Position numbers and translations under genes: made by a program | The notes under the pieces: model-generated | Told to the model about the DNA's origin: nothing | What the model saw: only the letters and a program-made list of their open reading frames with translations | Databases searched by the model: none | Assembly (NCBI GenBank): GCA_019420465.1 | Contig: JAHZHB010000146.1 | Coordinates: 1-29,643 of the forward strand | DNA length: 29,643 nt | Reading direction: 5' to 3' | DNA from: Lachnospiraceae bacterium | Lineage (GTDB): Bacteria > Bacillota > Clostridia > Lachnospirales > Lachnospiraceae | Shown here: one piece after another, positions 8,733 through 18,300 of the stretch | Layout: the number at the start of each line of letters is the position of its first letter | Numbering within the stretch: the stretch's first letter is position 1

Positions 8733-10949
8733 TTATGCATTAAAATCGTATTGTATATACATGGATGCAAATCCTTTGTTGATCTCTATATAACGTTCCA
8801 TCTGCTCACGCAGCTTTGACAGCAGCTGTCCGCTTTCACCTTTGACATACAGTACACGGCGGTACATATCGTTGATCTTTGCCACAGCTTCGTCTGCCGG
8901 TCCGATCAGCTGTACCTCTCCCTCCGGCGCGATGCGTTCCAGAAAACGGCGCAGATACGTCATGGCCACAGTCAGCTTTTCTTCATCACCAGAGCTTACG
9001 TGCACCGCCAGCATATGTTCGGCGGGCGGATAGCCCATCAGCTGCCGGTAGCCGATCTCCTGCTCATAAAAAGCCATATAATCCTGCCCGGCTGCCGCCT
9101 CGATCGCATAATGCTCCGGGTGATAGGTCTGTATCACAGCCATACCTGCCTTTTTGGCACGCCCTGCGCGTCCCACCGCCTGCGTCAGCAGCTGGAAGGT
9201 TCTCTCCGCCGAACGGTAATCCGAAGCAAACAAAGACATATCCGCCGCCAGTGCCCCCACCAGCGTCACATCCGGGAAATCATGTCCTTTGACGATCATC
9301 TGGGTACCGATCAGGATATCTGCCTCGTGTGCCATAAAGGCTCTGACGATATTCTCATGGTCATTTTTATGTCTGGTCGTGTCCATATCCATTCTGAGGA
9401 TCCGGGCCTCTGGAAATTCCTTTTGCAAAAGCTCCTCGATCTGCTGTGTTCCGGCCCGGAAGCCGCTGATATAGGGGGAGCCGCAGGACGGACATATCGT
9501 TACCGGCTGCCGGCTTCTGCCACAGTAATGGCAGACCATCCGGCCATCCCGGTGCATGGTCATCGCCACATCACAGTGCGGGCATTTAACAACATAGCCA
9601 CACGATCTGCAGGATAAAAATCCGGCATAGCCTCTGCGGTTCAGAAACAAAAGTGCCTGTTCTTTTTTTTCCAGACAATGGCCCAGAGCCTCCATCAGCG
9701 GCCGGGAAAACACAGAACGGTTTCCGCTTTTTAATTCTTCACGCATATCCGCGATCTGCACCCTGGGCAGTCCGTACTGCCCGTAACGGCTGTTCAGACG
9801 CACCAGCCGGTAACTGCCGCATTCACAGCGGTACATCGCCTCCAGTGAGGGTGTAGCAGATCCCAAAAGTACATGGGCATGTTCGATCCTCGCTCTCTCT
9901 ACCGCCGTCTCCCTGGCATGGTAACGGGGCGTCATTTCGCTGTGATAGGAAGTTTCCTGTTCCTCATCCACGATGATCAGCCCCAGACGGGAAAACGGTG
10001 CAAACAGTGCGCTTCTTGGTCCGATCATCAGGCTGGCATCACCACTTCGCACACGCTCAAACTGTGCATTTTTTTCTCCTGCAGACAGCCGGGAATGCAC
10101 GATCGCCACCTGTGTGCCAAACCAGCTGTAAAACCGCTGCACATTCTGGTAGGTGAGTGCGATCTCCGGCACCAGAAGGATCGCCTGCTGCCCTTTTGTC
10201 AGCGTCTGTTCGATCAGCCGCATATAGACCATGGTTTTGCCGCTGCCGGTGATACCGTAAAGAAGAACCGGGCGGTTAGCCCCCTGTTCCCATTCCTCAC
10301 AGATGGCATCACAGGCTTTCTGCTGTTCTTTTGTCAGCACCGGAAGCGGCTGTCTGTCTTCGCTTAATGTCTCATAGATTCCCGGACGGGCCTCTTTGAT
10401 ACTGACGATGCCTTCCTTTTCAAAGCTTCGCAGTGTCGCCATGGTAAGCTTTAAGGTTTTCACAACTTCCGCACAGTCGCCTTCCTCATGGGAAACCAGC
10501 CAGAGTAAAAAACGCTCCCTGGCACTGTGTTTTTTGCGCCGTTCTGTCTCTATGTGGGCAAAGATCTCCTTTTTATCCGCTGTGCGCACCAGCTTTCGTT
10601 TCGCCTGCCGTCCCGTATTTTTCTGTACGGGAAGCACCGTCTTTAAAGCCTGGATCATCGTACAGCCATAGGTCTTTTTAATCCAGGCGGCCAGCTCGAT
10701 CATGCGGGCCTTTATACTGTCCCCGCCGGTACAGACGCTGTGTATGGCCTTGATCCTTGCCGGATCATAGTCCGGTTTATTGCTGATTTTAACCACATAG
10801 CCGCGGATCAGCTTGTTACCTGTGCCAAAGGGTATCTCCACCTGCACACCGGGAGCGATGGCATCCGCAAATTTTTCCGGGATCTCATACTGAAAATGCC
10901 TGTCCAGCTGTTCAGCCGTGATATCCACGATCACATCTGCATATTTCAT
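8733..10949 (-). CDS. priA: Primosomal replication-restart helicase PriA
   Basis: 3'-to-5' DNA helicase that reloads the replisome at stalled forks. The 738-aa protein has an N-terminal 3'-DNA-binding domain (about 1-105), a winged-helix region, and a superfamily 2 helicase core with Walker A GITGSGKT (232-239). Motif II reads DEEQ (328-331), where E. coli PriA has DEEH. Helicase lobe 2 carries the inserted zinc-binding cysteine cluster, with CxxC pairs about 100-150 residues after motif II. Near the end, AVGRAGRAKK is motif VI. The ribosome site is AAAGGA, 6 nt before the ATG. It opens the housekeeping cluster, 56 bp after murE across a strong hairpin. Confidence 0.96.
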   Translation of the reverse strand: MKYADVIVDITAEQLDRHFQYEIPEKFADAIAPGVQVEIPFGTGNKLIRGYVVKISNKPDYDPARIKAIHSVCTGGDSIKARMIELAAWIKKTYGCTMIQALKTVLPVQKNTGRQAKRKLVRTADKKEIFAHIETERRKKHSARERFLLWLVSHEEGDCAEVVKTLKLTMATLRSFEKEGIVSIKEARPGIYETLSEDRQPLPVLTKEQQKACDAICEEWEQGANRPVLLYGITGSGKTMVYMRLIEQTLTKGQQAILLVPEIALTYQNVQRFYSWFGTQVAIVHSRLSAGEKNAQFERVRSGDASLMIGPRSALFAPFSRLGLIIVDEEQETSYHSEMTPRYHARETAVERARIEHAHVLLGSATPSLEAMYRCECGSYRLVRLNSRYGQYGLPRVQIADMREELKSGNRSVFSRPLMEALGHCLEKKEQALLFLNRRGYAGFLSCRSCGYVVKCPHCDVAMTMHRDGRMVCHYCGRSRQPVTICPSCGSPYISGFRAGTQQIEELLQKEFPEARILRMDMDTTRHKNDHENIVRAFMAHEADILIGTQMIVKGHDFPDVTLVGALAADMSLFASDYRSAERTFQLLTQAVGRAGRAKKAGMAVIQTYHPEHYAIEAAAGQDYMAFYEQEIGYRQLMGYPPAEHMLAVHVSSGDEEKLTVAMTYLRRFLERIAPEGEVQLIGPADEAVAKINDMYRRVLYVKGESGQLLSKLREQMERYIEINKGFASMYIQYDFNA

Positions 10950-10968
10950 CGTGTTTCCTTTATATCTG

Positions 10969-11012
10969 ACTGTAAGCAGCCGCGGGCCAACAGGCCCGCA
11001 GGCACTTACAGT
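10969..11012 (-). terminator. perfect 44-nt hairpin between murE and priA, no U-tract
   Basis: Outer arms ACTGTAAG/CTTACAGT (8 bp, perfect), a symmetric 5x5 internal loop, inner arms GCGGGCC/GGCCCGC (7 bp, perfect) and a 4-nt loop. The murE stop codon TAA (11006-11008) is inside the outer stem. No T-run follows in the minus direction, so it may be a weak terminator, a processing or stability element, or a pause site rather than a classic terminator. Confidence 0.5.
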
Positions 11013-12481
11013 GTGCTGTTATTTTTATCTTCCTCAAGAATCTCCTGAATCAGCACACGCTCATCCATGGGATATTTTTTACCTTTGATCTCCTGATAAT
11101 CTTCATGCCCCTTGCCGGCCAGAACCACGATATCGCCCGGCTGCCCATGGTGGATCGCATAGCGGATCGCTTCTTTTCTGTCTGCGATCTCGACATATTT
11201 ACCATCCGTCTTTGCTATACCGGTCTTGATATCTTCGATGATCGCCTGCGGTTCTTCAAAGCGCGGATTGTCAGAGGTGATAATCGTCAGGTCTGCCAGC
11301 CTGCCGGAAACCTCACCCATCTCAAACCGGCGGTCACGGGATCTGTTGCCGCCGCAGCCAAAGAGGCATACGAGGCGCTTTGGCTGATATTCCCGCAGCG
11401 TTGTCAGAAGGCTCTCCAGAGCCATCGCATTGTGCGCATAGTCGATCATCAGGGTAAATTCATCTGACACATGTACCATCTCAATACGGCCTTTTACCTT
11501 CGCATTTTTCAGGGCTTTGATGATATTTTCACCGGACACCTTAAAATGACGGCAGATAGCGATCGCTGTCATGGAATTGTAGATGCTGAACTTGCCCGGC
11601 AAATCGATCTCTACATCCAGATCGAGCAGTCCTGTGGTTTTATATGCCACACCGAGGCTGCCGCCTTTTGTCACCAGCTGTATGTTTTCTGCGCGCAGAT
11701 CGGCTTTTTCGCTGAATCCGTAGGTCTCGAGTGTGCAGGTATGGCCTTTGATGATCTTTTCAAAATGTTCGTCATCACGATTTACGATACCGATGCGGCA
11801 CTGTTTTAACAGACGGCTCTTACACTCCAAGTATTCTTCAAAGCTGGCATGCTCATTTGGTCCGATATGATCCGGTTCGATATTGGTAAAGATGCCAAAA
11901 TCAAACAGGATACCTGCGGTTCTGTGCAGCATCAGGCCCTGCGAGGATACTTCCATAACTACGCAGTCGCAGCCTTCTTTCACCATCTGTGCAAAATATT
12001 TCTGCACGAGGTAGGATTCCGGTGTGGTGTTGGCAGACGGAATACGGGTATCACCGATGATCGTTTCGATCGTACCGATCAGACCTACTTTGTAGCCGGC
12101 GTTTTCCAGAATGGATTTGACCAGATAGGTCGTGGTTGTCTTTCCTTTTGTTCCGGTAACACCGATGGTTTTTAATTTGGTTGCCGGATAACCGTACCAG
12201 GCAGCTGCGGTCAGTGCCATGGTATAACGGCTGTCAGGCACTTTGATCACGGTCACATCGGCGGGTACTTCTACGGCTTCTTCTACGATCAGAGCTGTGG
12301 CACCTTTTTTTGCTACATCAGCGGCAAAGGTATGACCATCGACGTTTGCACCGCGGACACATAAAAACAGGGAACCCGGGGTCACTTTACGGGAATCGTA
12401 AACGATTTCAGTGATCTCGACTTCGGGGGTACCCTGCAGGACTTCGTATTTCAGGTTTTTAAGTAATGCTGATAATTTCAT
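11006..12481 (-). CDS. murE: UDP-N-acetylmuramoyl-tripeptide synthetase MurE (meso-DAP type)
   Basis: Cytoplasmic ligase that adds the third stem residue to UDP-MurNAc-L-Ala-D-Glu in peptidoglycan synthesis. With the start at 12481 it has 491 aa, normal for the family. The ATP loop GTKGKTTTT is at about 110-118. The substrate-choosing motif reads DNPR (404-407), which marks enzymes that add meso-diaminopimelate rather than lysine. An N-terminal extension of the frame to 12619 runs through the inverted-repeat element and has no family similarity. Two adjacent ATGs follow GGAGG; the second (12481) has the better 7-nt spacing. A promoter at 12534-12562 makes it a transcription start separate from the NlpC gene. 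Confidence 0.95.
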   Translation of the reverse strand: MKLSALLKNLKYEVLQGTPEVEITEIVYDSRKVTPGSLFLCVRGANVDGHTFAADVAKKGATALIVEEAVEVPADVTVIKVPDSRYTMALTAAAWYGYPATKLKTIGVTGTKGKTTTTYLVKSILENAGYKVGLIGTIETIIGDTRIPSANTTPESYLVQKYFAQMVKEGCDCVVMEVSSQGLMLHRTAGILFDFGIFTNIEPDHIGPNEHASFEEYLECKSRLLKQCRIGIVNRDDEHFEKIIKGHTCTLETYGFSEKADLRAENIQLVTKGGSLGVAYKTTGLLDLDVEIDLPGKFSIYNSMTAIAICRHFKVSGENIIKALKNAKVKGRIEMVHVSDEFTLMIDYAHNAMALESLLTTLREYQPKRLVCLFGCGGNRSRDRRFEMGEVSGRLADLTIITSDNPRFEEPQAIIEDIKTGIAKTDGKYVEIADRKEAIRYAIHHGQPGDIVVLAGKGHEDYQEIKGKKYPMDERVLIQEILEEDKNNSTL

Positions 12482-12496
12482 CATATTACCTCCGTA

Positions 12497-12530
12497 ATGC
12501 CAGAAAGGCATAATTTTCTCAATATATGCC
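12497..12530 (-). promoter_or_regulatory. murE leader with mutually exclusive short hairpins
   Basis: On the minus strand the leader reads GGCAT (12526-12530), ATGCC (12507-12511), GGCAT (12497-12501), then GGAGG just before the start. The central ATGCC can pair with either flanking copy, and the downstream pairing ends only 4 nt before the Shine-Dalgarno. Stems are just 5 bp, so a regulatory role is a guess. Confidence 0.25.
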
Positions 12531-12533
12531 AAT

Positions 12534-12562
12534 AGCATAGCACATGTGAGGGGAAATCGCAA
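12534..12562 (-). promoter_or_regulatory. sigma-A promoter of murE
   Basis: Minus strand: TTGCGA (12557-12562), a 17-nt spacer, TATGCT (12534-12539). Transcription should begin near 12527, leaving a leader of about 45 nt to the murE ATG. It lies between murE and the inverted-repeat element. Confidence 0.6.
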
Positions 12563-12593
12563 TGTTTTGCGGGGAGGGAATTTGTGGGAGGAC

Positions 12594-12773
12594 GCCGCAA
12601 GACCTGGCTCCCCCTGCACAGTGAAGTTCCCGGAGAAACGCGCTTTCGCTCCGCTTCAGGCGTAGCAGTACTAAGCTCGCGCTGCGCCTTGCGGCTTGCG
12701 TTCGCTAAGTGCCGACGCCTTCAGAGGGTTTCTCCGGGGACTTCACTGTGCAGGGGGAGCCAGGCCTTGCGGC
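12594..12773. repeat. 180-bp long inverted-repeat element (MITE-like or structured-RNA repeat)
   Basis: Arms 12594-12639 and 12728-12773 are inverted copies, 46 nt long with only two differences. They start GCCGCAAG and end CGGAGAAAC. The 88-nt centre is GC-rich and partly self-complementary too (TTCAGGCGT near 12656 against ACGCCTTCAG near 12715), so the whole unit can fold as one long hairpin. No transposase or protein is encoded. It lies between the end of the NlpC gene and the murE promoter. It could be a non-autonomous mobile element, a bidirectional terminator, or a structured RNA. The rest of this gene-free stretch, 12774-12872, shows nothing recognisable. Confidence 0.85.
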
Positions 12774-12872
12774 TGGCTGTGATGGTATTAACTTTGCGGG
12801 TTATAATTTAGTTTTGCAGACATCTTCCCTTGCGATTCTAAGATTTCTGCATAAACGGGTTACCTTTGCAGA

Positions 12873-15176
12873 TCATGATTTGGCTTTATAGACAGAAGTT
12901 TTGGCTTTCTGGGATGAGAGCTGATCCTGTGTAAGTCTTTCGAAAGTGGTCTCCTTTTCGGGGGAGCTTACGTAGATGGCCATTTCGTCGGAAGCTATAT
13001 CTGTCTTTGTGTTGGTAGCGGTGTACAGATGGCCGTTGATGATGAGTTTTTCACCTTCTTTGGCTGTCTGTTCGCTGACGGCTACGGTGTTGCCTTCGAT
13101 CAGTGGGGTGACAGCGGTTTTGGTGTCACCGGCTTTTTCAGTTTCGGTTTCCCCGGGGCTGTAATAGATGATCCTGTATTCACCCAGAAGCTTTCCCTGA
13201 TCTTCTTTCTTTGTGTTGACCTTTTGCACATTGCTCTCTGTTACTGTTTTTTCATTTTCATCTTTGATCAGATGTACGGCCCAGACGGCATTTTTTCTGT
13301 TGGCTTTTAAGGAGCAGATGCCAAGTTTTTCGTTGGCTGCTTCGATGGTCTTTCCGTTGCCGGCATAGATGGCTACGTGGTAGACGCGGCCTTTTTTGGC
13401 ATAAAAGATCAGATCTCCGGGACGGGCGTCTTCTACGGCGACTTTGGTACCGCAGTGGGACTGGGCGCGGGATGTCCGGGGCAGCTTGTAGCCGAATTTC
13501 TGATATACACGCATCGCAAAGCCGGAGCAGTCAGTACCGTGGGTCAGGCTGGAACCGCCCCATTTGTAGGGATTGCCGGCATACTGCGCCGCATATTTTA
13601 ACAGATCACTGCGGATGCTGTCTGTCTGGTTGCCGGACCGGATGGATGTCAGGGTATAGTACAGGGCTTTGTTTTTGTCCGGATCCACGCTCTGGCTGGC
13701 AGTTTCATAGGTACTGCTGCCTTTTTGCAGGATCTGCATGGCCAGTCCGTTGCCGCTGCCAGCAATTTCAAGATCTTCTTTCTTAACAAATCCGCGGACA
13801 TTGCCGGATTCTATGTAAACCCAGTCTTTCTCCTGATCTGCGATCACATAGCACAGGGCATCTTTGGCCATTTTGCCGACGATCTTTCCCTTTTTGCTCT
13901 GGCTGTCACGCACGGTTGTCTCTGTCGTGGCCAGTGCAAAAACCTTGTCGATCACTGTCTGTACAGTCGTTCCACGATACCAGGAAAAGGCATCGTTTTC
14001 GTCCCAGTCTACCAGTGCTCTGGCTTCTTTGGTCACACTGGTAATACCCTCGTATGCTTTACCACGACGCGCGGCAAGACTCTTTGCCTGCGTCTGGAAA
14101 TCCTCGAGCATCTTCTGGGCCTCATCACCGGTATACAGACTGTCCTTTTTCACAAAACCGCGGACTTTGCCGGATTCTATATAATACCAGCCATCTTTTC
14201 CGGTCTTTAAGATATAGGCAAGGCCGTTTTTCTCCAGTTCGCCGACTTTTGTAGCTTTTTCACTGGTTTCTTCATAAATATAGAGCCTGTCCTTTGCAAA
14301 GCCATATACTCTGGCTACGGTGAAAAAGCGGAAGTCTTCTTCCAGATTGGGCAGATGGATGATGGTCTGATGTGAGATCAGCTCTTCATTACCCTGACCG
14401 TCATCGTCATCTTCTTCGTTGGCGATCTCTTCCTCTCGCTTTAATTCGTCTTCATCGGACAGATCTTCTTCCTGCTTTTCTTCTGTCTCTGTGGCAGAGG
14501 ATGTTTCCCCTGAAGGTGTCTGCGCAGCTCCTGCGTTTTCTGAAAGGTTATCACCGGTACCACCTGTCTCCGGAAGTTTCGAAGAAGAAGAGGCGGATGG
14601 CTCCGTCTCCGGAAGCTTTGAAGAAGATGCCGGCGGCTTCGTCTCCTCTACGGAAGAAGAAGAATTGTTCTTTTCGCTGTTTTTGTCATCCCTTTTTTCT
14701 GTACCGGATGCTTCATCGACTTTGGATGAACCGGATGTATTGCCTTTGTCTGCACCTGAAGTATCACCCTTTGTGGATGTTTCGCCTTTGGCAGGTTCGT
14801 CTTTTTTATCTGCGGAATCCGACTTTGAAGAAGTATCTTCTTTCTTATCTGCAGATTCATCTTTTTTATCTGCAGACTCGTCTTTTTTGGATTCTTCCTG
14901 TTTATCGGAAGTGCCGTCCTTTGTATTGTCATCTTTTTTTTCGGCAGAATCCTTTTTGGACTCCTCTTTTTTATCGGAGGCATCATCCTTTTTCGGTTCT
15001 TCCTTTGTCTCGTTTACCTGGGAGGCTTTTGCTCCATCCCCGGCCTGTGGTTCTTCTGCCGCTGCATACACGGCTGTACTTAAAAAGGGAAGTGTCTCTC
15101 CTCCCAGCAGGCTGAGACTGAGCACACCTGTAAGTGCCGCGGTTTTAAGTTTTTGTGCTGCTTTTTTATTATGCAC
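12873..15176 (-). CDS. Secreted SH3 / NlpC-P60 peptidoglycan endopeptidase
   Basis: Probable secreted DL-endopeptidase that cuts peptidoglycan stem peptides. Layout of 767 aa: signal peptide (1 to about 39, ending VYAA), a Lys/Asp/Glu/Ser low-complexity region (about 41-265), two SH3-like domains each with the pattern YIESG(K/N)VRGFVKK (about 285-350 and 415-472), an NlpC/P60 domain (about 523-637), and a C-terminal region of about 130 residues of unknown role. Catalytic Cys550 (TDCSGFA) and His600 (VYHVAIY) are visible; the third polar residue is probably in IEAANE (611-616). GTG start, weak AAGAGA ribosome site. LPET (188-191) and LPETG (201-205) lie inside the low-complexity region, with no C-terminal TM, so it is not a standard sortase substrate. 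It has its own promoter at 15314-15342. Confidence 0.9.
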   Translation of the reverse strand: MHNKKAAQKLKTAALTGVLSLSLLGGETLPFLSTAVYAAAEEPQAGDGAKASQVNETKEEPKKDDASDKKEESKKDSAEKKDDNTKDGTSDKQEESKKDESADKKDESADKKEDTSSKSDSADKKDEPAKGETSTKGDTSGADKGNTSGSSKVDEASGTEKRDDKNSEKNNSSSSVEETKPPASSSKLPETEPSASSSSKLPETGGTGDNLSENAGAAQTPSGETSSATETEEKQEEDLSDEDELKREEEIANEEDDDDGQGNEELISHQTIIHLPNLEEDFRFFTVARVYGFAKDRLYIYEETSEKATKVGELEKNGLAYILKTGKDGWYYIESGKVRGFVKKDSLYTGDEAQKMLEDFQTQAKSLAARRGKAYEGITSVTKEARALVDWDENDAFSWYRGTTVQTVIDKVFALATTETTVRDSQSKKGKIVGKMAKDALCYVIADQEKDWVYIESGNVRGFVKKEDLEIAGSGNGLAMQILQKGSSTYETASQSVDPDKNKALYYTLTSIRSGNQTDSIRSDLLKYAAQYAGNPYKWGGSSLTHGTDCSGFAMRVYQKFGYKLPRTSRAQSHCGTKVAVEDARPGDLIFYAKKGRVYHVAIYAGNGKTIEAANEKLGICSLKANRKNAVWAVHLIKDENEKTVTESNVQKVNTKKEDQGKLLGEYRIIYYSPGETETEKAGDTKTAVTPLIEGNTVAVSEQTAKEGEKLIINGHLYTATNTKTDIASDEMAIYVSSPEKETTFERLTQDQLSSQKAKTSVYKAKS

Positions 15177-15219
15177 TGGTAAGTATCTCTTTTCTTTTGG
15201 TACTGCCTTACGCGTGCTG

Positions 15220-15255
15220 TTGCCGTACTGCAGTGTGGGCGATCAGCTCCGGCAA
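15220..15255 (-). promoter_or_regulatory. structured leader of the NlpC/P60 gene
   Basis: The transcript leader between the promoter (15314-15342) and the GTG at 15176 is about 130 nt. TTGCCG (15250-15255) can pair with CGGCAA (15220-15225), and upstream of it sits a cluster of overlapping palindromes (GTTAAC, TGACGTCA, TCAGATCTGA at about 15262-15283). It matches no riboswitch I recognise. It may bind a regulator or form a simple stabilising hairpin. Confidence 0.3.
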
Positions 15256-15313
15256 TAGCTGTCAGATCTGACGTCAGTTAACAGTTCATCCATTCTATAT
15301 ACTCTACTATGAT

Positions 15314-15342
15314 GGTATAGCAAAATCTGGAAAAGAAGTCAA
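15314..15342 (-). promoter_or_regulatory. sigma-A promoter of the NlpC/P60 gene
   Basis: Minus strand: TTGACT (15337-15342), 17-nt spacer, TATACC (15314-15319). It lies 55 bp past the stop of the giant surface-protein gene, so the hydrolase gene is transcribed independently of the upstream operon. Confidence 0.65.
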
Positions 15343-15397
15343 TTATGGAAAAGTTATGAAAATCTGAAAAGTGTGTGAACTGAGAGAATAGCTTTTG

Positions 15398-18300
15398 CTA
15401 TTTTTCTTCTTTTTTCTTACGTTTTTTCCCAATCAGGAAAATCAGGGAACCAATCAGAACTGCCACAACAGCAACACTCGCAGCTACTGCGATCACATGC
15501 TGCTGTACCCATGCCATTGCACGTACAAATGCATTGGTAGATACAGTAAGTTCGTCATGGAATACATATGCACACCCTTCCTGATAACTTTCTGTTGATG
15601 TATCTGTGATGTTACCAGCCAGATCCTTAACTACGATCTGAACACGCTGTGCACCGTTCTGTTCATCAAGTGTAAAGCTGCCTGTGTAATTACTAAGATC
15701 CTCGGCAAAATCTGTAATTGTTTCTACAACATTGCCATTTACGATAATCTCAATAGAAGCCAGTCCTATTGTGTCATATGCATTATATGTTACTGTCAGG
15801 TTCTGAGCATTGACGATTGCATTTTCCAGACCGGTAACGCTCGTAAGCTCCGGTGCGGTTGCATCTACCCGGAATAAGATATTCTGATCTTCATAACTGG
15901 TTGTTTCCGGTGCATTACCTGTGGCATCTTTGGAAGACACGGAAATCTTATACACGCCGTCCGCAGCAAAATTGGATTTATCGATTGTGTACTGATACTG
16001 ATACCATCCACTGCTGCCAACAGCCACTGTATCGTTAATTTCAGGTGTTACCGTGTATTTAACTTCATCCAGAGGCTTACCGTTTCTTGATACATCGATC
16101 CGAAGTGATCCGGCTACCAGCTTATCAGCATTATATTCTGTGATCACCAGATCTTCCTTTGTTTCCTGTATATAGGCTCCACCATCTTTAATCAGAGAAT
16201 TCAGGTAGTCTCCGTATACATATACAGAGCCAAATCGGTTCACAGTAAATACTGTTGTCGATTCTGCCTGATGTCCGGCCTTGTCTGTCATGGAAACAGT
16301 CAGTGTGTAGATACCATCTGTATCCGCTGCTTTTTTAAACGTATCAAATGTTCCTGCGCCACCCTGACCATTTGTACGTACTGCATTACCAATATACGTA
16401 GCTGTAACATCTTCATCTTTTTTGTCGTACCGTGTTCTTGTCAGTTTTACCTGATAACTCTCGAAATTCGTATCAGAGAACGATACAGCCGGTACAACAT
16501 CCTCTTTATATGCTTTACCGTTGCCGTCTTCACCATTAATGGTAATCACCGGAGCTTCCATCTTCGTATCAACGGTCAGCTGATCAGATGTATATGTGGT
16601 CATCTTATTTCCTGACTTATCGTTGTACTCAACGGTTACAAAGTAATCTCCGTCCTCCTTCAGAGAGAATGTACCGATATGTGTATCTGTACCTCTGTTA
16701 CTCCATGCTGGTTTAATGTTGTATGCTTTTTTGTCTTTCTTTACAGAAACCTTAACGTCCTCAGCATAGAAATTAGCTTCATTTACATTGATCGTTGCAT
16801 TGATTGTTCCGTCATAGCAGGCAATGCCATTGACCGTTTTTACCGGAGCATTGTATTCCACAGATGCTGTCGGCGCTATATTATCAACAACAATATTCTT
16901 TTTGGCTTTCATCTTATCTGACGTATTCTCTGCACGGTCAGTTGCTGTAAATTCCACAGTACCGTTAAACTGATTATGTTTTCCTAAAGCAGCTTTCGGA
17001 ATATCAAATTTTGCTGTAGCTGTTTTTCCATCATTTGAAAAGGCTATCTGTGCTTCTTTGATCGCCTGATTAACCAGCTGGGCATTTACTGAACTTACAC
17101 CGGCTGCTTTGAGATAACTGTAAGCAAAAGCATGTACACCCGATACAGCATCATCTGCACTGATCGTTACGCGCATTTTGGCATCATAAAAACCAAAAGT
17201 CACTTTTGACAGCACAGTGTCCAGTACACTTTTACTGTATTCCACTTTCAGATTCGTCGGTGCCGTCTGATCGACTGTAAAATAATCTTTTTTATAGTCT
17301 GCGGCCTGATTGGTTGCCAGATCCGTGTAAGCTACATCAAACACATAGTTTGCATCACCCGGATAAGTGATTGTCATCGTATGTACATCACCTTCTGTTA
17401 CCCATGCAGATTTCCGGCATACTCTGTCAATGTCAATCGTCTTACCACTGACATCTTTTGCAGCAATATCAAAGTCAACATCTTCTGCAGCAAAATTATG
17501 TTCTGTCACCGTAATCGTTGCTGTCTGTGTCCGGTCGAAATACTCTCTGTCGTGACCCTGGGCATCTTTTAGCGTATTCTTCGGTGTTGTATTGGCATAT
17601 TTCACCTGAATCACCGGTTGAATCGTATCGATAACCAGCAGATCAGATGTATACTCTGTCATTTGATTCTTACTGCGATCCATACACGTCACATGGAAGA
17701 TATAGTCCCCGTCTCCACTGTGATCATCCGGAGCCGGTAAGGTCCATGACGCCCGGTACATATCATCCGATGTATTCTCCCAGTTCAGCTGTGCGGCTGT
17801 CAGCTGCTGCCATGTGCCATCCTTGCTGAAAGATACTTTTACATCCTCCGGGTAGAAGTTTGCTTCATCCACTGTAAACGTAGCTGTTACCGGCTTGTTA
17901 TAATACGAAGTATTTCCTGTCGTATTTGAAGCTTTTGTATAAGCCACCTGCAGCTGTGGTGCAATGGTATCGACAACAATAACTGTGTTGTCATCACTTT
18001 TTCCACTGCTTGTATTCTCATATGTATCTGTTGCTGTGAACGCTATGCTTCCACGTAACTGCTCAGCCTGTTCTTTTGGCAATGTAACAGATGCTGTAAA
18101 TCTGGATTTGTCTTTCGCATCCTGCACTGCCTGCAGTTTCTCATTATGTTCGTATTTTTCTGTATTTACAGCACTGCTGCCTTCTTCTTTCATGTACGTC
18201 CAGTCAAATTCCTTCACGCCGGAAACCGGATCTTTTGCTTCGAAAGTCACGGTTACATCCGGATTGTAGTATCCAAATGTAATACCGGAAAGCACGCTCT

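Noticed and set aside
12482..12619. N-terminal extension of the murE frame
   Set aside because: The extra 46 residues read through the promoter and inverted repeat and do not match MurE; two ATGs with a strong ribosome site lie at 12481-12484.
12780..12893. Plus-strand residues (RFLHKRVTFADHDLAL) resembling the start of an XRE protein, possibly the missing half of the remnant at 24310
   Set aside because: The match is short, lacks the usual first helix and overlaps residues the remnant already has, so a simple split does not fit. Treated as chance.
14372..15258. Long plus-strand open frames, Ser-rich or Leu/Arg-rich
   Set aside because: Antisense of the low-complexity linker of the NlpC gene; the biased composition mirrors the Lys/Glu/Asp/Ser codons.
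15177..15313. c-di-AMP (ydaO) riboswitch before the hydrolase gene
   Set aside because: Such riboswitches often control wall hydrolases, but the conserved GGGGA and CCGAAUCCGUC-type blocks are not present.
15398..15425. Terminator at the 3' end of the giant gene
   Set aside because: The AATAGC/GCTATT stem has a T-rich tail only in the plus direction, where no gene is read; not a convincing terminator for the minus-strand operon.
15398..15500. Sortase anchoring of the giant protein
   Set aside because: No LPXTG-like motif before the C-terminal TM; the end is TM plus basic tail only.
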